Shown piece after piece: positions 36,278-47,230 of a DNA stretch of 64,000 nucleotides. This stretch comes from Roridomyces roridus (Eukaryota; Basidiomycota; Agaricomycetes; Agaricales; Mycenaceae). Numbering within the stretch: the stretch's first letter is position 1; each line of letters starts with the position of its first letter. The stretch is taken from the NCBI GenBank assembly GCA_029378245.1, contig JARKIF010000001.1, positions 1,302,001 to 1,366,000 of the forward strand, read 5' to 3'. A program made the position numbers and the translations under genes. The notes under the pieces were generated by a model that was not told where the DNA came from, searched no databases, and saw only the letters and a program-made list of their open reading frames with translations.

Positions 36278-36929
36278 GCTGAGCATAGATAGAAAACTTG
36301 AATCCAATGAATGTTGTATGAAGTATGCGGGTGGGTGGTTTACAATGCAAGTAGTATGTGGATGGTGTACAATGGAAGACAGTGGATATGATAACCTGCC
36401 CGTAGCAAAGAATCGTGCAAGACTGCTCACGACGACATCTCCTCCTCATCCTCCTCATCTCCTCATCGCTAAGGTCGATAATATAAGGAGTGCGCGTGAT
36501 GACCCGCGGCAAAATCCTCCGTACCCTAACAGTGCCACCCAGTCAGCAAACAGGTAAAGAGCAAGGAAACGCGTCTGACCTCTGCGCCGCATGTTCTTTC
36601 TCGAGTTGAGCGATACTCGCCTTGAGTTTCCTCTCCTTCTCGGCGAGTTGTTTCAATTTCTTCTGCTGGGACACGGTACGCTCTTTCTTCCGCTCAGCGG
36701 GTGACTTGTATTGCAAGCTCGAGCTACCCGCACTGGAGGGTGGCGTCACTGGGCCCACCGCGTAGGTGGCATCGACGTAGGTAGTTGGGACGACTGCAGC
36801 AACATGTGCCATCGACAACCGCGCATCCCGCCTCTGGAAGCATGTCCCTTGCAACTCCGCCTCGCGCCTGAGGTTGAAGCTGGGAACCTTTGGGATGGTG
36901 TTGGAAGAGATTTGGGGTTGCACGTCCAT
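36264..36929 (-). CDS. Small coiled-coil protein, unknown
   Basis: Start MDVQPQISSNTIPKVPSF at 36929. Exon 1 continues with an RREAELQ segment and a lysine-rich coiled coil: AERKKERTVSQQKKLKQLAE then KERKLKASIAQLEKEH. A donor (GTCAGA) after AAQR joins to a basic second exon that opens RVRRILPRVITRTPYIIDLS and continues DEEMRRMRRRCRRE. The end of the second exon is doubtful; read straight through it stops at 36264 and overlaps the end of the gene at 34938 on the other strand by 14 bases. I recognise no family. Confidence 0.45.
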
Positions 36930-37211
36930 GGCGTGGTGATCGTGGTGGTCAAGACAAGGTCAAGAAGAACAATTGTTCTGAACACGTGATGGCGGACAAC
37001 GCACTTATAGAAATTTTGACGAATGTTACATTATTGTTCTACTTATGAATCACTGTGCGCAAAAGACTCGGTTGAAGTCGCTGTTGAAGGATTGTCAGAA
37101 TAGGAAACCGAGGCCCACAAGGACTTACAGGGAGATACACCGAGTTTGACACCTCCCGAGAGTGGGTCTGGGCCTTTGCGACTGGTGGCGAATCAGCGAG
37201 CCTCACGACGA

Positions 37212-38051
37212 CTAGCAGACGACGAACCGTTTAGATCTGTGCTTTTTCTCGTTGGGCGAATCAATGTTCTCCTTCAGCGGGCTAGGTTTGTGTTTGGTAA
37301 TCATCTCTGTGTTCGAGCCAAAATTCTCGTTCTGCGGTGTATTCAACGCGTCGGTAGGGTCCTGCTTCGACACACCGCTGTCGACCGATATAGTGCTCTG
37401 ACTCTGTGGGATATTCGACACGTCCACGAGACACGCATTCTGCGACGCGTCGGTAGAGTCCGCCTTCCTCTTCTTCCTGTTCCTCTTCTTCTGGCCTTGA
37501 CCCGGCTGAGGGACGGGAGTCGGTACAAGTTCGCCACGCCGGACCATTTCGATGGTTTCTCGAATAAACTGCTCTGCTGCCTCCAAGAGATGTTGCTCTG
37601 TGACGGGAGGAGTGCGTGGACCGTCGGAAGCACGGAAAGGGTCGTCAGCGACGCTCGATGTCTGGGAAGGAGAATGGGGTGTAGAAGCGACGGGAAGCAA
37701 AGTCGCAGAAGGGCTGTCCGTGAGGGTAGAAGATGTGTGCATTTCAATAGTGTGCGTTTCAGGGACGCAGAATCGCTGAGAAGGAGAATGGGGTGTAGCA
37801 GCGACGGTAAGCGAAAGGCTGTTCGTGAGGGTAGAAGATGTGGGCGTTTCGGGGACGCAGATGCGTTCTTCTGCCCAGTTATCATCCGCACTGATGAACC
37901 TTGAAAACGAAGGGCAAGTTGAGAAAGAGTCGAATGAGATCAGGGTGATGTCCTGCTCTGCGGATAATGGAGTCGCGTCGTGGCGGGATTGGTGGAGCGC
38001 TATATGGATCTCGGAGATATCTGGAGCACATAGGTTCTGTCTCTGTCTCAA
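37212..38051 (-). CDS. Ser/Thr/Pro-rich protein, unknown function
   Basis: A 279-codon open frame on the minus strand from 38051, with long low-complexity Ser/Thr/Pro tracts containing two near-repeats (a CVPET-x-T unit with TPHSPSQ), a helix-like EQHLLEAAEQFIRETIEMVR, a basic patch KKRNRKKRKAD and a lysine-rich end. The basic patch suggests nuclear import. The 5' end may continue in an upstream exon. I do not recognise it, and it might be a disordered regulator. Confidence 0.45.
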   Translation of the reverse strand: MRQRQNLCAPDISEIHIALHQSRHDATPLSAEQDITLISFDSFSTCPSFSRFISADDNWAEERICVPETPTSSTLTNSLSLTVAATPHSPSQRFCVPETHTIEMHTSSTLTDSPSATLLPVASTPHSPSQTSSVADDPFRASDGPRTPPVTEQHLLEAAEQFIRETIEMVRRGELVPTPVPQPGQGQKKRNRKKRKADSTDASQNACLVDVSNIPQSQSTISVDSGVSKQDPTDALNTPQNENFGSNTEMITKHKPSPLKENIDSPNEKKHRSKRFVVC

Positions 38052-38265
38052 GCGCTCAAGGATAGCACGTGCTGGGCGAGAATGTGAGAACGACTTTAAC
38101 TGCTAAGGGACGGACATACTGGCTCCGGGAGTCGGGAGGGATGGCTTCTCGGTGCAGCGACGTTTCGAAGGCAGAAAGTCGCACTGTAACGCGCTTCGCT
38201 TGTTACCTCGGGGCTCTTGGCTATAGCCTTTGTCAAAATTGGAAGTAACGCGAGATGCAGATGAA

Positions 38266-38756
38266 TCACCATGCACGCGGAGTCTGGGAGATGGCGAAAA
38301 CGAGAGGATCGAATACGCTCTTGAACCATTGTTCAAACTCTCGTATGCCTCCGCTCGAGTCGACGGCCATGTCTACAAAGGCGAGAAATGCTCGAGCAGC
38401 TTCCGTGGTTTTTCCGGTGGCCAGGTCATATACGCCGGCCTTGGACAGTAGAAAGGCGAAAACGTCGTCAGAAAGCAGTACCTCGCGCAGATATTCGAGG
38501 TCCTGAAAAATTGGTGACGAAATACCTGAGCGATATGGAAGAAACGTACTGTAAGGGATGCAGTAGACCGTCTGAGAGATTGTTCTAAGAGAGCGTGTAG
38601 GACCAGCAACCCACGAGACCGTTTCTCGTCGAGTTCGCTTCTGGGGTACCGCCGAGATAGAGTAGAATCCCAAGCATTGTCGGACAACTTGAAGGAAGGG
38701 AAGGAGAGGAGAGCCTCAAGGGAAGGAGAGGGCCTCGATTCTAGGGTATCCAGCAT
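38266..38756 (-). CDS. Small protein with RNase-III-like helical core (divergent pair, left)
   Basis: Start MLDTLESRPSPSLEALLSFP at 38756. One intron (about 38504-38577, acceptor TTTTTCAG) separates exon 1, ending RGLLVLHALLEQSLR, from exon 2 with DLEYLREVLLSDDVFAFLLS, KTTEAARAFLAFVDMA and WFKSVFDPLVFAISQTP. It can be aligned by eye with the gene on the other strand (38904), and the pattern L-F-G-D/N-x-LEF then DAFEAF-like then W-F-x-x-F-x-P-L is reminiscent of the helical RNase III fold without the catalytic acids. That fold is inferred, not established. It is head-to-head with its neighbour, 147 bases between the start codons, so a shared promoter is likely. Confidence 0.5.
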
Positions 38757-38903
38757 TGTGCAAGTTGGAGGTAAGAGCAAGCTTTGATCAACCTGTTTCT
38801 TCCTACTTCCACCTTGCAGCGAAACAGTTTGGGACCGCGCAGGACAATCTTCCTTCCGCCTCGCGCACACCGCATCCTTTCTCGCTCTGTCCTCTCCTCG
38901 TCC

Positions 38904-39955
38904 ATGGCTCAGTTATATTTCATCTTGAACGCTCAAATCCACCTCGCCGTGTCTCGCAAAGACTTTGGCCTCCATATATCTGGCGACATGATTGCGCCCC
39001 ACTCTTGGACAGGACTGGTCGCCGCACAGGACTGTCAACTCGGCCACCTGTTCTTCATAGGGAACCAGGCGCTGGAATTTTGTTTCGTTCAGTATGTCCA
39101 TCGCCTTCCACCCCAAATGCACGCATTCTCCGAGGTATTCCATCTTTCCGCCTCTCGACGCTGTAAATGACTTTCAATTATAGATTATGAAGCGTTGCGT
39201 CCTCCATCCCAACGTCTACACCCAACTTTTCCTCAAAACTGGTGTCTTTGCTTTGCAAGAAGAGCCATCCAACTACGAGACCGATCGAGCAGCTAGTGGC
39301 GCTTTCGTCCTCTTGTGCGCCATGCTCTTCACGCACTTGGGCCCAGAGACATTCTTCTTCTGGTTCCGCAACCAATTTGGCCCCCTGTTTGATACGTTTG
39401 TGGACGTCCTCTCGCTCTAGTACGTCGCCAGAGCTTAAAAAAAGTGGGCGATTTCCTTACAACTTGCCAGCACGTGCGGTGGCCACTTGACCCGAGAGCC
39501 AGCTACCAGGAAGAAGACCCTACCCTCTTTCGGACTCTCCGATGGACCTTCTCGTACGTCCTGCCAGCAATTTTGTCCTCCACTTGATTGAATCGTGAAC
39601 AGTCTTCAGATCTCGCACCCTCCTCCACATGCTGAAAGACCGGTGGACCACGCCAACTATCCCCTCGTACATCTCTGCTCCGGACCCCTGCCCAGTGCCC
39701 GACCTGCCAGTGCCCATTTTTCCATTGCCCGACTTGTCAGTGCCCATCTTGCCCGCCCCCTCTGTTTTCGCGTCCGTCAGTACCCTCGAGAAGGAACACC
39801 TTTTGCGCAGTCGACTCGTTGCCCGGAGAAGAAACAACGACAATCCTAATTCTGACGTCCGAGACTATCCACCCAAGAGACGCCCGTTTTCCGAAGTTAC
39901 CAATATGCGTCCTCGCACAGTGAAAGGAAGTAATAAGGCGATACCCGTACTATAA
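38904..39955 (+). CDS. Small protein with RNase-III-like helical core (divergent pair, right)
   Basis: Start MAQLYFILNAQIHLAVSRKD at 38904. Exon 1 includes LGHLFFIGNQALEFCFVQYV; after an intron (39130-39183) exon 2 has NVYTQLFLKTGVFALQEE, GAFVLLCAMLFTHLGPETFF and WFRNQFGPLFDTFVDVLS. Reading straight on it stops at 39420. A donor just before that stop could instead join to exons ending in a frame at 39629-39955 (MLKDRWTTPTIPSYI..., proline-rich, RRRNNDN). I favour a longer product but cannot fix the exons between 39420 and 39600. Same family as the gene at 38266. Confidence 0.5.
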
Positions 39956-40565
39956 ATCTACTAGACTGTATCATGTGTACTATCTCAGTTGATAAGGGAG
40001 ACATCGAACGGGCTGAATATTTGGGATGAGACATATATGCAAGGTACGGAGAGGATATAAATTATTTGTGAATGTCCAAGACACAGGAAACAGTCATGAG
40101 GATAGAGTGAGGAAAGATAATGGTCTTTTGGTGTGTGCGGGGGGTTGGCCGCTCCGCGGCTGGTTCGCCCGGTGAGATGGCGCCCCGTTGCAGAGGAAGG
40201 CTCGGGCGACCGAAATGAACGCGGATGGGCGAAACCCCGTACGCAATGGGTGTCCCGGGTCGAGAAAATGGAACTGACCAGAACAACCCAAGCGTGATGA
40301 AAATGCAGGGATGGGTGGGTGGAAGTCGAAATTTCTTGGTGCAAGGGAAGAAGTCTGAGAGACGGATGAGGTCTTGGAGGAGAAGACGCGACGCGTCAAA
40401 TGATGCGCGTCTGATCCCAACAGTGATATGTACACAATGATAAATATTGGCGTCCTTTACTACACTAGTCTCGCCTTATCTCCCACTAAGCAGGCTCGTG
40501 CCTCGCCTCGCTTAATTCACAAATAGCCAACAGTCGTGATTGTTCTCACCTTCATGGTTGTGCAA
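39956..40565. other. Intergenic, no gene recognised
   Basis: Several overlapping open frames on both strands, none with a recognisable domain or conserved splice pattern. The right end is the promoter region of the F-box gene. Confidence 0.4.
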
Positions 40566-42155
40566 ATGGCGTCCATCTGCTCCGAGTGTGGTGCTCTAAG
40601 CATTTCAAAGGAGCCTCCCAGCGTAATCCTCCCCGCCGTTACAACCTGGACCTTGGTGCGTTGCCAGCAGCTCATGTCATCCAATGAACCACCAGGCAGC
40701 GCGGAGAGAGATTACATTCAGGCCATAGCCTCCAAAACAGCTGCACGGTTGTCATGCCTCGACGACGAGATATCCCGGCTCAGGACTCAGCTCGAGAATC
40801 TGGAGTCTGAGCGGGAACAGCTCTCGAAATACCATTTTCAAAACGTCGCTATCCTCTCTCCGCTCAGACGGATGCCTGCTGAGGTTCTGGCCGAAATCTT
40901 CGGATGGACGCTGCCCACGATCAACGAAATGGATGGGGCCCAGTCCGACACGGTGAAACCGAGCCCGTGGGTGCTCACACAAGTGAATTCTCGGTGGAGA
41001 CAAGTCGCGCTCGCGACTGCTTCCTTGTGGTGTATGGTGTACGTAGATTGCGGGGACGACTCAATCTACTCGCAGCCTGAATTGATTCAACTGCAAGTCG
41101 AACGCGCCCGGACACTCAACCTCAAAATCCACTTTTATGGGTCCGAGGATATTAATTCTCGCGTCGAACTGGGGCTGTTCAAACTCCTCTCGCAGCACTC
41201 GGCTCGGTGGGAAGAGCTTGATATCCAGTTGACGGCAGCACTGGTCCCCTGCTTGGCCGCCCTCCGCGGTCGCGTGCCTTCGTTGCGGAGGTTGTGGATA
41301 CAGTGGGATAACGCTGAAAGCCAGGCTGGAGTAAACACCATCAAGTGCTTTGAAACAGCGTCTTCCCTCTTGGATGTCGGTGTCCATAACGAGTCTCGCT
41401 TCATTCCTGTACTGTTTCCCACGCACCAGCTCACTTGCTACCGCCTACATGCCCCGTGGAAGGCCCATCAGAACGTTCTCAAGATGGCGCCCAACATTGT
41501 CGAGGCCAGAGTCTGGGTCGCCTTTGACGACCAATCCTGGCCCGAGCCGGGCGATCAGGCTATCGACATGCTGCACTTGGAGCGTCTCTATGTATCCGAC
41601 GTCAAGGTACTCGACTACCTCCGGGCTCCCGCTTTGTCCGGGATCGCCCTTGCGCTCAACCAACAGGAAGCGCCGTTGGACTGCTTGGATGCATTCATCC
41701 TCCGTTCCTCCTGCACCCCTCGTCGATTGTGCGTCATCGGCACACCAGCCGCCACCATTACCGCCGAGATCCTCAAGAAGCATCCCTCGATAACGAGTCT
41801 GGCGCTCACATGCGGCGCCAGATCTGTCGTGGACGCCCACTTGATCATGCTGACTGCCGTTGGCGATACCCTACCCGTAATCTCTCCCGCCCTGACTTCA
41901 ATCTCCTTGGGATCCAATAGGTCGATGCCCATTGATTATCCGCTCTTTCTCAAAATGCTCGAGTCTCGACGGCGGAGGCAGAATTGCGCACTCGGCGCTG
42001 CTGCGTTCCTCACATATGCGGGCCCAGAGCCCGATCCTGTGACGCTCAAAGGATTGGACGCGCTCCGTGAAGGTGGATTGAACCTTTTGGTGGCGTCAGG
42101 TGGAGTTGCACGAGATTGCATTGGCCGCTGGGCGTACGAATGCCCTTGGAACTGA
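40566..42155 (+). CDS. F-box domain protein (agaric type), intact, single exon
   Basis: One long frame of 530 codons from MASICSECGALSISKEPP at 40566 (an upstream in-frame ATG at 40536 also exists). Layout: a short CxxC leader, a coiled coil (ARLSCLDDEISRLRTQLENL), the F-box ILSPLRRMPAEVLAEIFGWT, WVLTQVNSRWRQVALATASL, then a long leucine-rich-repeat-like body. This is the usual layout of the large F-box family of agaric fungi, thought to act as substrate adaptors of SCF ubiquitin ligases; the substrate cannot be predicted. No sign of decay. Confidence 0.85.
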   Translation: MASICSECGALSISKEPPSVILPAVTTWTLVRCQQLMSSNEPPGSAERDYIQAIASKTAARLSCLDDEISRLRTQLENLESEREQLSKYHFQNVAILSPLRRMPAEVLAEIFGWTLPTINEMDGAQSDTVKPSPWVLTQVNSRWRQVALATASLWCMVYVDCGDDSIYSQPELIQLQVERARTLNLKIHFYGSEDINSRVELGLFKLLSQHSARWEELDIQLTAALVPCLAALRGRVPSLRRLWIQWDNAESQAGVNTIKCFETASSLLDVGVHNESRFIPVLFPTHQLTCYRLHAPWKAHQNVLKMAPNIVEARVWVAFDDQSWPEPGDQAIDMLHLERLYVSDVKVLDYLRAPALSGIALALNQQEAPLDCLDAFILRSSCTPRRLCVIGTPAATITAEILKKHPSITSLALTCGARSVVDAHLIMLTAVGDTLPVISPALTSISLGSNRSMPIDYPLFLKMLESRRRRQNCALGAAAFLTYAGPEPDPVTLKGLDALREGGLNLLVASGGVARDCIGRWAYECPWN

Positions 42156-42277
42156 TGCTATCCAATATACAGTTTTCATTTGGTCAAGAAGAGGACACTT
42201 TGTAATAATACACAACAGGATAATTGCCACATGGATTCAACAAGAGTGAGAGTAGATCAAAGCATGCAAGGGAGGTA

Positions 42278-43206
42278 TCAAGCATCGTCCGAGACTTCTT
42301 CAATCTTGGCCGACTGGATGGGCTCGATGAGATCCTCGACGTCCTCTTTGGTTCACGATTCAAGAAACCTGAGGGAGGCGATGAATACGAGTCCAGGGTA
42401 CGAGAATCGGCAAACCTTTGAGCTTCTTGTCATTTGCGCGCGAGCGTTCTTTGTTGATGGCCCGTATTTTGACGAGTTCGGCCTCAGCCAAGGGAGCATC
42501 TGGTAGAACGATCAGTACAGGTCCCAGAGAGAGAGGAATAGAGGAATAGACATACCTGCGGCGCTCTTGGTCTTGAGGTCTTTGAAAACGGTTTCGGCGC
42601 GTTCATAGTATCCCTGCTCCATGAGAGCCTTGCCCTTGCGGTACATGGCTTTGTAGTTGGCCTCGTTTTTAGCCAGAGCCTGAGGAATGTGTTAAGGACG
42701 ACGGAGATAGTTTCAAGGGAGCGGACCTTTTCAGCAGTCTCCTGCGCGCGCTTCCAATTCTTGTTCTTCAAATGGCATGCAGACATATTGGCGTATATCT
42801 TTTCTACGATTTCGTCGACCTCTGTCTTCTCCTTCTTGGGATCGACTGGCCCCGAAGATGACGACGGCGCAGGCGCAGGCGTCGTGCCCATTCCCATGCT
42901 CTGGAGCGCGTTCCTAGGCGTATGGTTTAGCAAAGGACTGGAATCGCTACTCATCGCACTCACTTGTCCAAGCCCAGCAGATACATTAAAGACTTGACGG
43001 GGTGAGCTCAGTGCGCAGGAAATGGGCTAGAGAATCACCTGGTGATAGGACATTAAAGCTAGAGGTCTTGAGAACGGTCAACGAGGAGCGTATATTGTGG
43101 CGCGCCCACCTTCTGAAATTTTACCCTCCTTGAAGGCGTTGTCTGCAGCCGCTTTTTTGTCCTTTGCGATGGCCAGCTTCTGCTCCGTAGTCTGGAAATC
43201 GGCCAT
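42278..43206 (-). CDS. TPR-repeat protein, probable chaperone cofactor type
   Basis: Start MADFQTTEQKLAIAKDKKAA at 43206. The TPR region is split over several exons: AAADNAFKEGKIS, ALMSYHQSLMYLLGLDK, a linker with TPAPAPSSSSGPVDP, then VDEIVEKIYANMSACHLKNK, NWKRAQETAEK, ALAKNEANYKAMYRKGKALM, EQGYYERAETVFKDL and APLAEAELVKIRAINKE. The acceptor of the last exon at an AAAG gives the C-terminus KEDVEDLIEPIQSAKIEEVS ending at 42278. Three-TPR proteins of this kind often bind Hsp90/Hsp70 or act with immunophilins; the exact partner is unknown. Confidence 0.8.
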
Positions 43207-43319
43207 GTTGAGTTGTCAGATAAGAAAACGCGTCAGGAAAGTGGAGGGTGAATGCAGGTCGGTTGGCGCGCGATGCCTTTGTACAAGTTTGATCAATCCA
43301 TCATCAGCGTCTCTCTACC

Positions 43320-43669
43320 ATGGCTCTCCTCGGGCACGTCGTCGGCGGCGTCGTATTCGGCCTCACATCTCGTTTCTACCAGCTAGGTATCCTGAAGCGC
43401 CCGATGATGCAAAGTACGCACAACTTCTGTCGACCTGTGATGCTGTGTGCTTAATGGACTTAGACCCAGCTGGGCACGTCGCGTGTATGGTCGCTGGTGC
43501 TGGTGCCGGCTATTGGTGGTGGCAAGCAACCGTGTACATGAAGGGTGTTCTCGCGGAGAAGGAGGATGAACTGCGCCTCCGACGCCAGTTAAGGCAAGCA
43601 CACAGCGAGGAGCAGCTGCAGGCTGCGCTGGAATCGCCCGTCGAGTCGCTGCCCCAGCTCTCATCATAG
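43320..43669 (+). CDS. Small membrane protein, possibly a mitochondrial complex I accessory type
   Basis: Two exons. Start MALLGHVVGGVVFGLTSRFY at 43320, exon 1 ends at a donor GTACGC after MMQ, exon 2 starts NPAGHVACMVAGAGAGYWWW, then a charged helix EKEDELRLRRQLRQAHSEEQ and the end ESLPQLSS, about 99 residues. Two short hydrophobic segments separated by LGILKRPMMQNPAGH and a charged C-terminal helix recall small fungal subunits of NADH dehydrogenase, where a GGH-like motif follows the first segment. That assignment is tentative. Confidence 0.55.
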
Positions 43670-43718
43670 ATTATTGTGCGTCCATTCTCACTTGAAGGGT
43701 TTCCAAGCTGAAACGCAT

Positions 43719-44143
43719 CTACAGAAGCTGTACCATTGCACAAAATCTCGAGTTCTGAAAGAATGGACTAGATTGAACGCCGTCGAATGCTTGCAGGTCC
43801 ATATGTGAACGCCAAACCCTTGATATCTGTGCATCCAAATCTGGGTCGTCCTCGGCCTCTGCATGTTCACCGTCTTCCTTGTTCACAATATTCACCCGGC
43901 ACCGTACACATCGCACCGGACTGGTGAAACCTTATCCCTCCGAATCCGCCTGCTCATCTTCATGTGCTCGTACATCTGGTCAGGGTTTGCGAATTCGTCT
44001 TCCCGAACAGTTGTCGGTCCAGTTTCAATCCGATCTCGTATCCAGCGCATTCCCTCGGACCTGCCATTCCACCGCTCCATCCAGTTGGTTCCTATCTCGA
44101 ACCGCCGGTCATTCAATCCAACAAGACGTTCATATACAACCAT
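43719..44143 (-). CDS. Possible small gene or fragment, unknown
   Basis: Two frames on the minus strand look protein-like: one from 44143 (MVVYERLVGLNDRRFEIGTN, then WMERWNGRSEGMRWIRDR) and one ending at 43719 with CVRCRVNIVNKEDGEHAE and RVWRSHMDLQAFDGVQ. An acceptor TTTCACCAG near 43920 could link them, giving a CxxC pair, but a matching donor is not clear. It may be a decayed copy or belong to a longer gene. Confidence 0.3.
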
Positions 44144-44149
44144 CTATCA

Positions 44150-45248
44150 CACCCATCTATCTTCCATCTTTTGTGTACCTCCCCGACCGACACCCACAGC
44201 TGTCAGCCAATTCCCGGCAGGGCGCGTCACCCCACGAGGTAAACACGAGGCCACCTCCTTCACGCAGTCACTGAAATATATGCCTTCGCTTGATTGACGT
44301 TCTGTACGATACCTAACTAGATAAAACTCCCCCGAGGTCCGTATGTTAAACAAATCGATGTGACGGTGAGTGAATATAAGACATCGCACCGGGCCCAAAA
44401 GATATCAAATTTGTAAGTAAGTAGATAAGTAGATGAATATGTATGCAACGAAACCTGGGATTTATGAATGTCAAAAAAATGCGGAATGGAGAACAAGAAA
44501 ACGATAACAGGATGATGGGAGAGCAGCAGCAGTGCGAAGCGACCAGTCGATCTAACAGCGTGAAACCCGGGGGGGATGCGTGAGTAGTAGGTAGGTAATG
44601 TTTGGAAATATGAAAGTGCAAGGGAAAAAGGCAAAGAGGCGACTGGAAGCGAGGCTTTTTTGGTGATGGTACAGGTTCGCAAGGAACCAATCCGCGGGAA
44701 ACAACAGGGAGTAACAGCGAGACGACGGCTTTTCTGTGCGCCGCCGCCTAACCGTAGTGTGGGGACAGGAATCGAATGAGTGTGTGTTGGACGGGACGGC
44801 GGCAAGTCGAATCGAATGTAGCCAGCCGCAGCATGTCCTCGAACCGATGGGTGAGCATGAGCGCACCATGCAATGTTGGATGGGTGGGGATGAGTGGATA
44901 GTGTGGATAGAATGAAATCGTGGTGGTACAGAGATGGATAGTTGGAGAGAAATCGATGACAATGAATGTAGTGTGGCTGAAGCCTTTCACCGAGGGGAGG
45001 GAGTGTGTGGCGGTTTGTCGCGAGAAGGGGGGAGATGTGGTAGTTCTGGAGCTAATGGAAACAATAATGGTCGACACCCGGCCTGCGCCGACTGTCGTGT
45101 AGCAAGGGCGCAATAGCGGCGCCGGGATATTGGGATAGTTGTGGACGGGTGTTGGTACACGAATATACACTGTTGGAACAATCCTCCGCCTTGAAGGGAG
45201 GGGGGAGTAGTAATTATTTCTTTCTCCGAATCTTGTATAGTCTTTCTT
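44150..45248 (-). other. Probable 3' untranslated region of the 45249 gene; no gene recognised
   Basis: Low-complexity sequence with T/C-rich tracts on the minus strand. Open frames such as 44317-44805 are Ser/Tyr/Pro-biased with no domain. Nothing else identified. Confidence 0.35.
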
Positions 45249-46982
45249 TTACCGAAGCTGGAACGCGCTTGCCAGCCCGTGGTGATGTTCGTCATCGCAT
45301 TCCTCCATGTCGGCTTCGTGCCCATCCTCCCCTACGGGAGCTATCAGGCTGCCAAACGAGATCCTCCGCGCTGCGGGCAATCTCCGGACACGTCTAAGCG
45401 TCTTGACCTTGTCTGGAGTCTGCGGCTGCAGCAACGGTGCAGCAGATGGACCGAGCGAGTACGTCGGGGTCACAGGTCGCGGTAAAGGCGACGGTGACAG
45501 CTGAGGAAGTTCATCCCCAAACATGCTCGGGTTCCTCTTGAGATTCATTCTCTTGGGGCCAACTGCTTTAGACAGATCGGCGCCATCCCGTGTCTTCTTA
45601 CTAGACCGCTTCGGTCGCGCTTCCTCGGGGCTCGCGGTTTTAGACCGCGGCGAAGCTGTTGCCGCCGACGAAGGAGAGGAAGGCGTGGGAGAGCGGGGCG
45701 GGGGCGAGCTGACGCTCGTGGTCCTCGTCCTGGGTTTCTTGGCACGGCGCGTGCGGATCTTCTCTTCCTCGTCAGACGATGGACACGGAATGGTGATATC
45801 CGCGTCGGTAGGCATCTTATCACGAGCCTCTTGGGCAAGCGCGCCGTAGGATGGAGCGCGTTTGACGGGGTGGCGGACGCCAAACTCGGATGGACCACAA
45901 AATGAGTCCGAGCGCCGGACACGCTGAACACGCGGGTCCGCGGCTACAGGAGGGAGGCCACTGCTGCTGACACTCATCCTCGAGTCGGATGTGGTCAGAG
46001 AAGAGGCAGTGGAGACAGTGCGGCGGAGACGAGGGGCACTGGTAGCAGAGAGTGTCGCGAGAGAGGAAAGAGTGGACGTGCTCGGAGTCGAAGGATTGAT
46101 CAGGGACGGGATATGACTGGCCCGGGGAGGGCTGGAAGATCGGCGCTGGATTTGGCTTCGCGAATAGGGATGGTAGAGCGAGTTGGGGATATAGCGATCG
46201 GCTTGCTGGAGACGCGTGGACAGCCTGACGGATTTAAGCACTGGGCAAGAAAGTAAGAAAAACGATTTTCATACCGATTGATAGAATCACTGTTATGGGG
46301 TTCCGAAGCGTTATTGAGAAAATCCATGCTCGACTGCCGGTAGAGCGGCCGTCTCTCGATGCCAATCCCCAGGCCCGTGGTTCCGAGGCCTATATTTGTG
46401 GTTGGCTGGAGGACGTCGGCCTCAGCGATGGATGGGTAGTCGGAGGTGTCCATGGCACTCTCCTCGGGAATGGATTTGCGTGGCTTGCAGTCCTCCTCTG
46501 CGATAGCACGGGCGACCTCGATAAGCTTGACGCGCGTGGCACGCAATGAATGGGGCCAGTCCTCTCCCTTTGCCTGGGTAACCCCACGGGCAATCTTGTC
46601 GAGGAGATTGGACGGTGGGATGGGCCCATTGAAAGGCGTCATGAGGTGGGGCGGCAGGGCGTCCAAGGTCTATTGGACAGGGAGAATTGATTCAAGGCAA
46701 CCGCACGAGGGGAGAAATGCATACACGTCTGAGGAGCCGAATCTGGTCAGGCTTCCAGTCATAGTCCAAGTCGTCCGTGAGATCCTGGTTTGAGCTGTTC
46801 CAGCTGTCTGTGCTCTTCCTGTTTGTTGCGAAAACGAGGGAAGAGCAGGTTGGAGAGCCGCCGCGAAGCGGTGTGCGCGGAGAGGGAACGGAGGACAAAA
46901 GGGACCTGCGACGCGGAAGGGAGGGATGGGGAAGGACAATGGCAAGCGGGGTGAGGCCCGAGGCTGGGCGACGTGCCTGCAT
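45249..46982 (-). CDS. Ser/Pro-rich nuclear protein conserved in agaric fungi, unknown
   Basis: Three exons. Start probably MQARRPASGL at 46982, exon 1 holds FATNRKSTDSWNSSNQDLTD and DYDWKPDQIRLLRR; an intron with donor GTATGC joins to TLDALPPHLMTPFNGPIPPS, NLLDKIARGVTQAKG, HSLRATRVKLIEVARAIAEE and RRPLYRQSSMDFLNN; a further intron (GTATGA/CCCAG) joins to a Ser/Arg/Pro-rich region (RTVSTASSLTTSDSRMS, GVRHPVKRAPSYGALAQEAR, KKPRTRTTSVS) ending SAFQLR at 45249. The conserved part looks like a short helical module followed by disordered, basic, phosphorylation-rich sequence. No function assigned. Confidence 0.65.
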
Positions 46983-47133
46983 AGGATAGAGCGAAAGAGT
47001 GGTTGACTAGATTGTGTATACAGATAGAGACGCGTCGAGGGAAGTGGGTGGAGGTAACTCTGCCCGTATGAGTTAAGGGCAAGGTGACTTCGATTACCTA
47101 ACCCGTTCCTTTGTTTTTTCCATACATCCACTT

Positions 47134-47230
47134 TTACTCACTCTCTCCCTTGTAGTTGCCCTCCCAACTGTCGCCCTCGCCCTCCCAGTCCTCCCCGACA
47201 TCGTCCTGCTCGTCCTCGTCGCCGCCCACC
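47134..47230 (-). pseudogene. Orphan C-terminal exon of an unidentified gene
   Basis: Minus-strand exon after a CACTAG acceptor (about 47260): RTRGATRGTVGGDEDEQDDV then GEDWEGEGDSWEGNYKGESE and a stop. The acidic, Trp/Glu/Gly-rich ending looks like a genuine protein tail, but no upstream exon can be found between here and TERT. Either a relic of a displaced gene or the last exon of a gene with a poor 5' end. Confidence 0.4.

Noticed and set aside
44317..44805. 162-codon minus-strand frame as a gene
   Set aside because: Ser/Pro/Tyr-biased read-through of low-complexity 3' flank of the 45249 gene.
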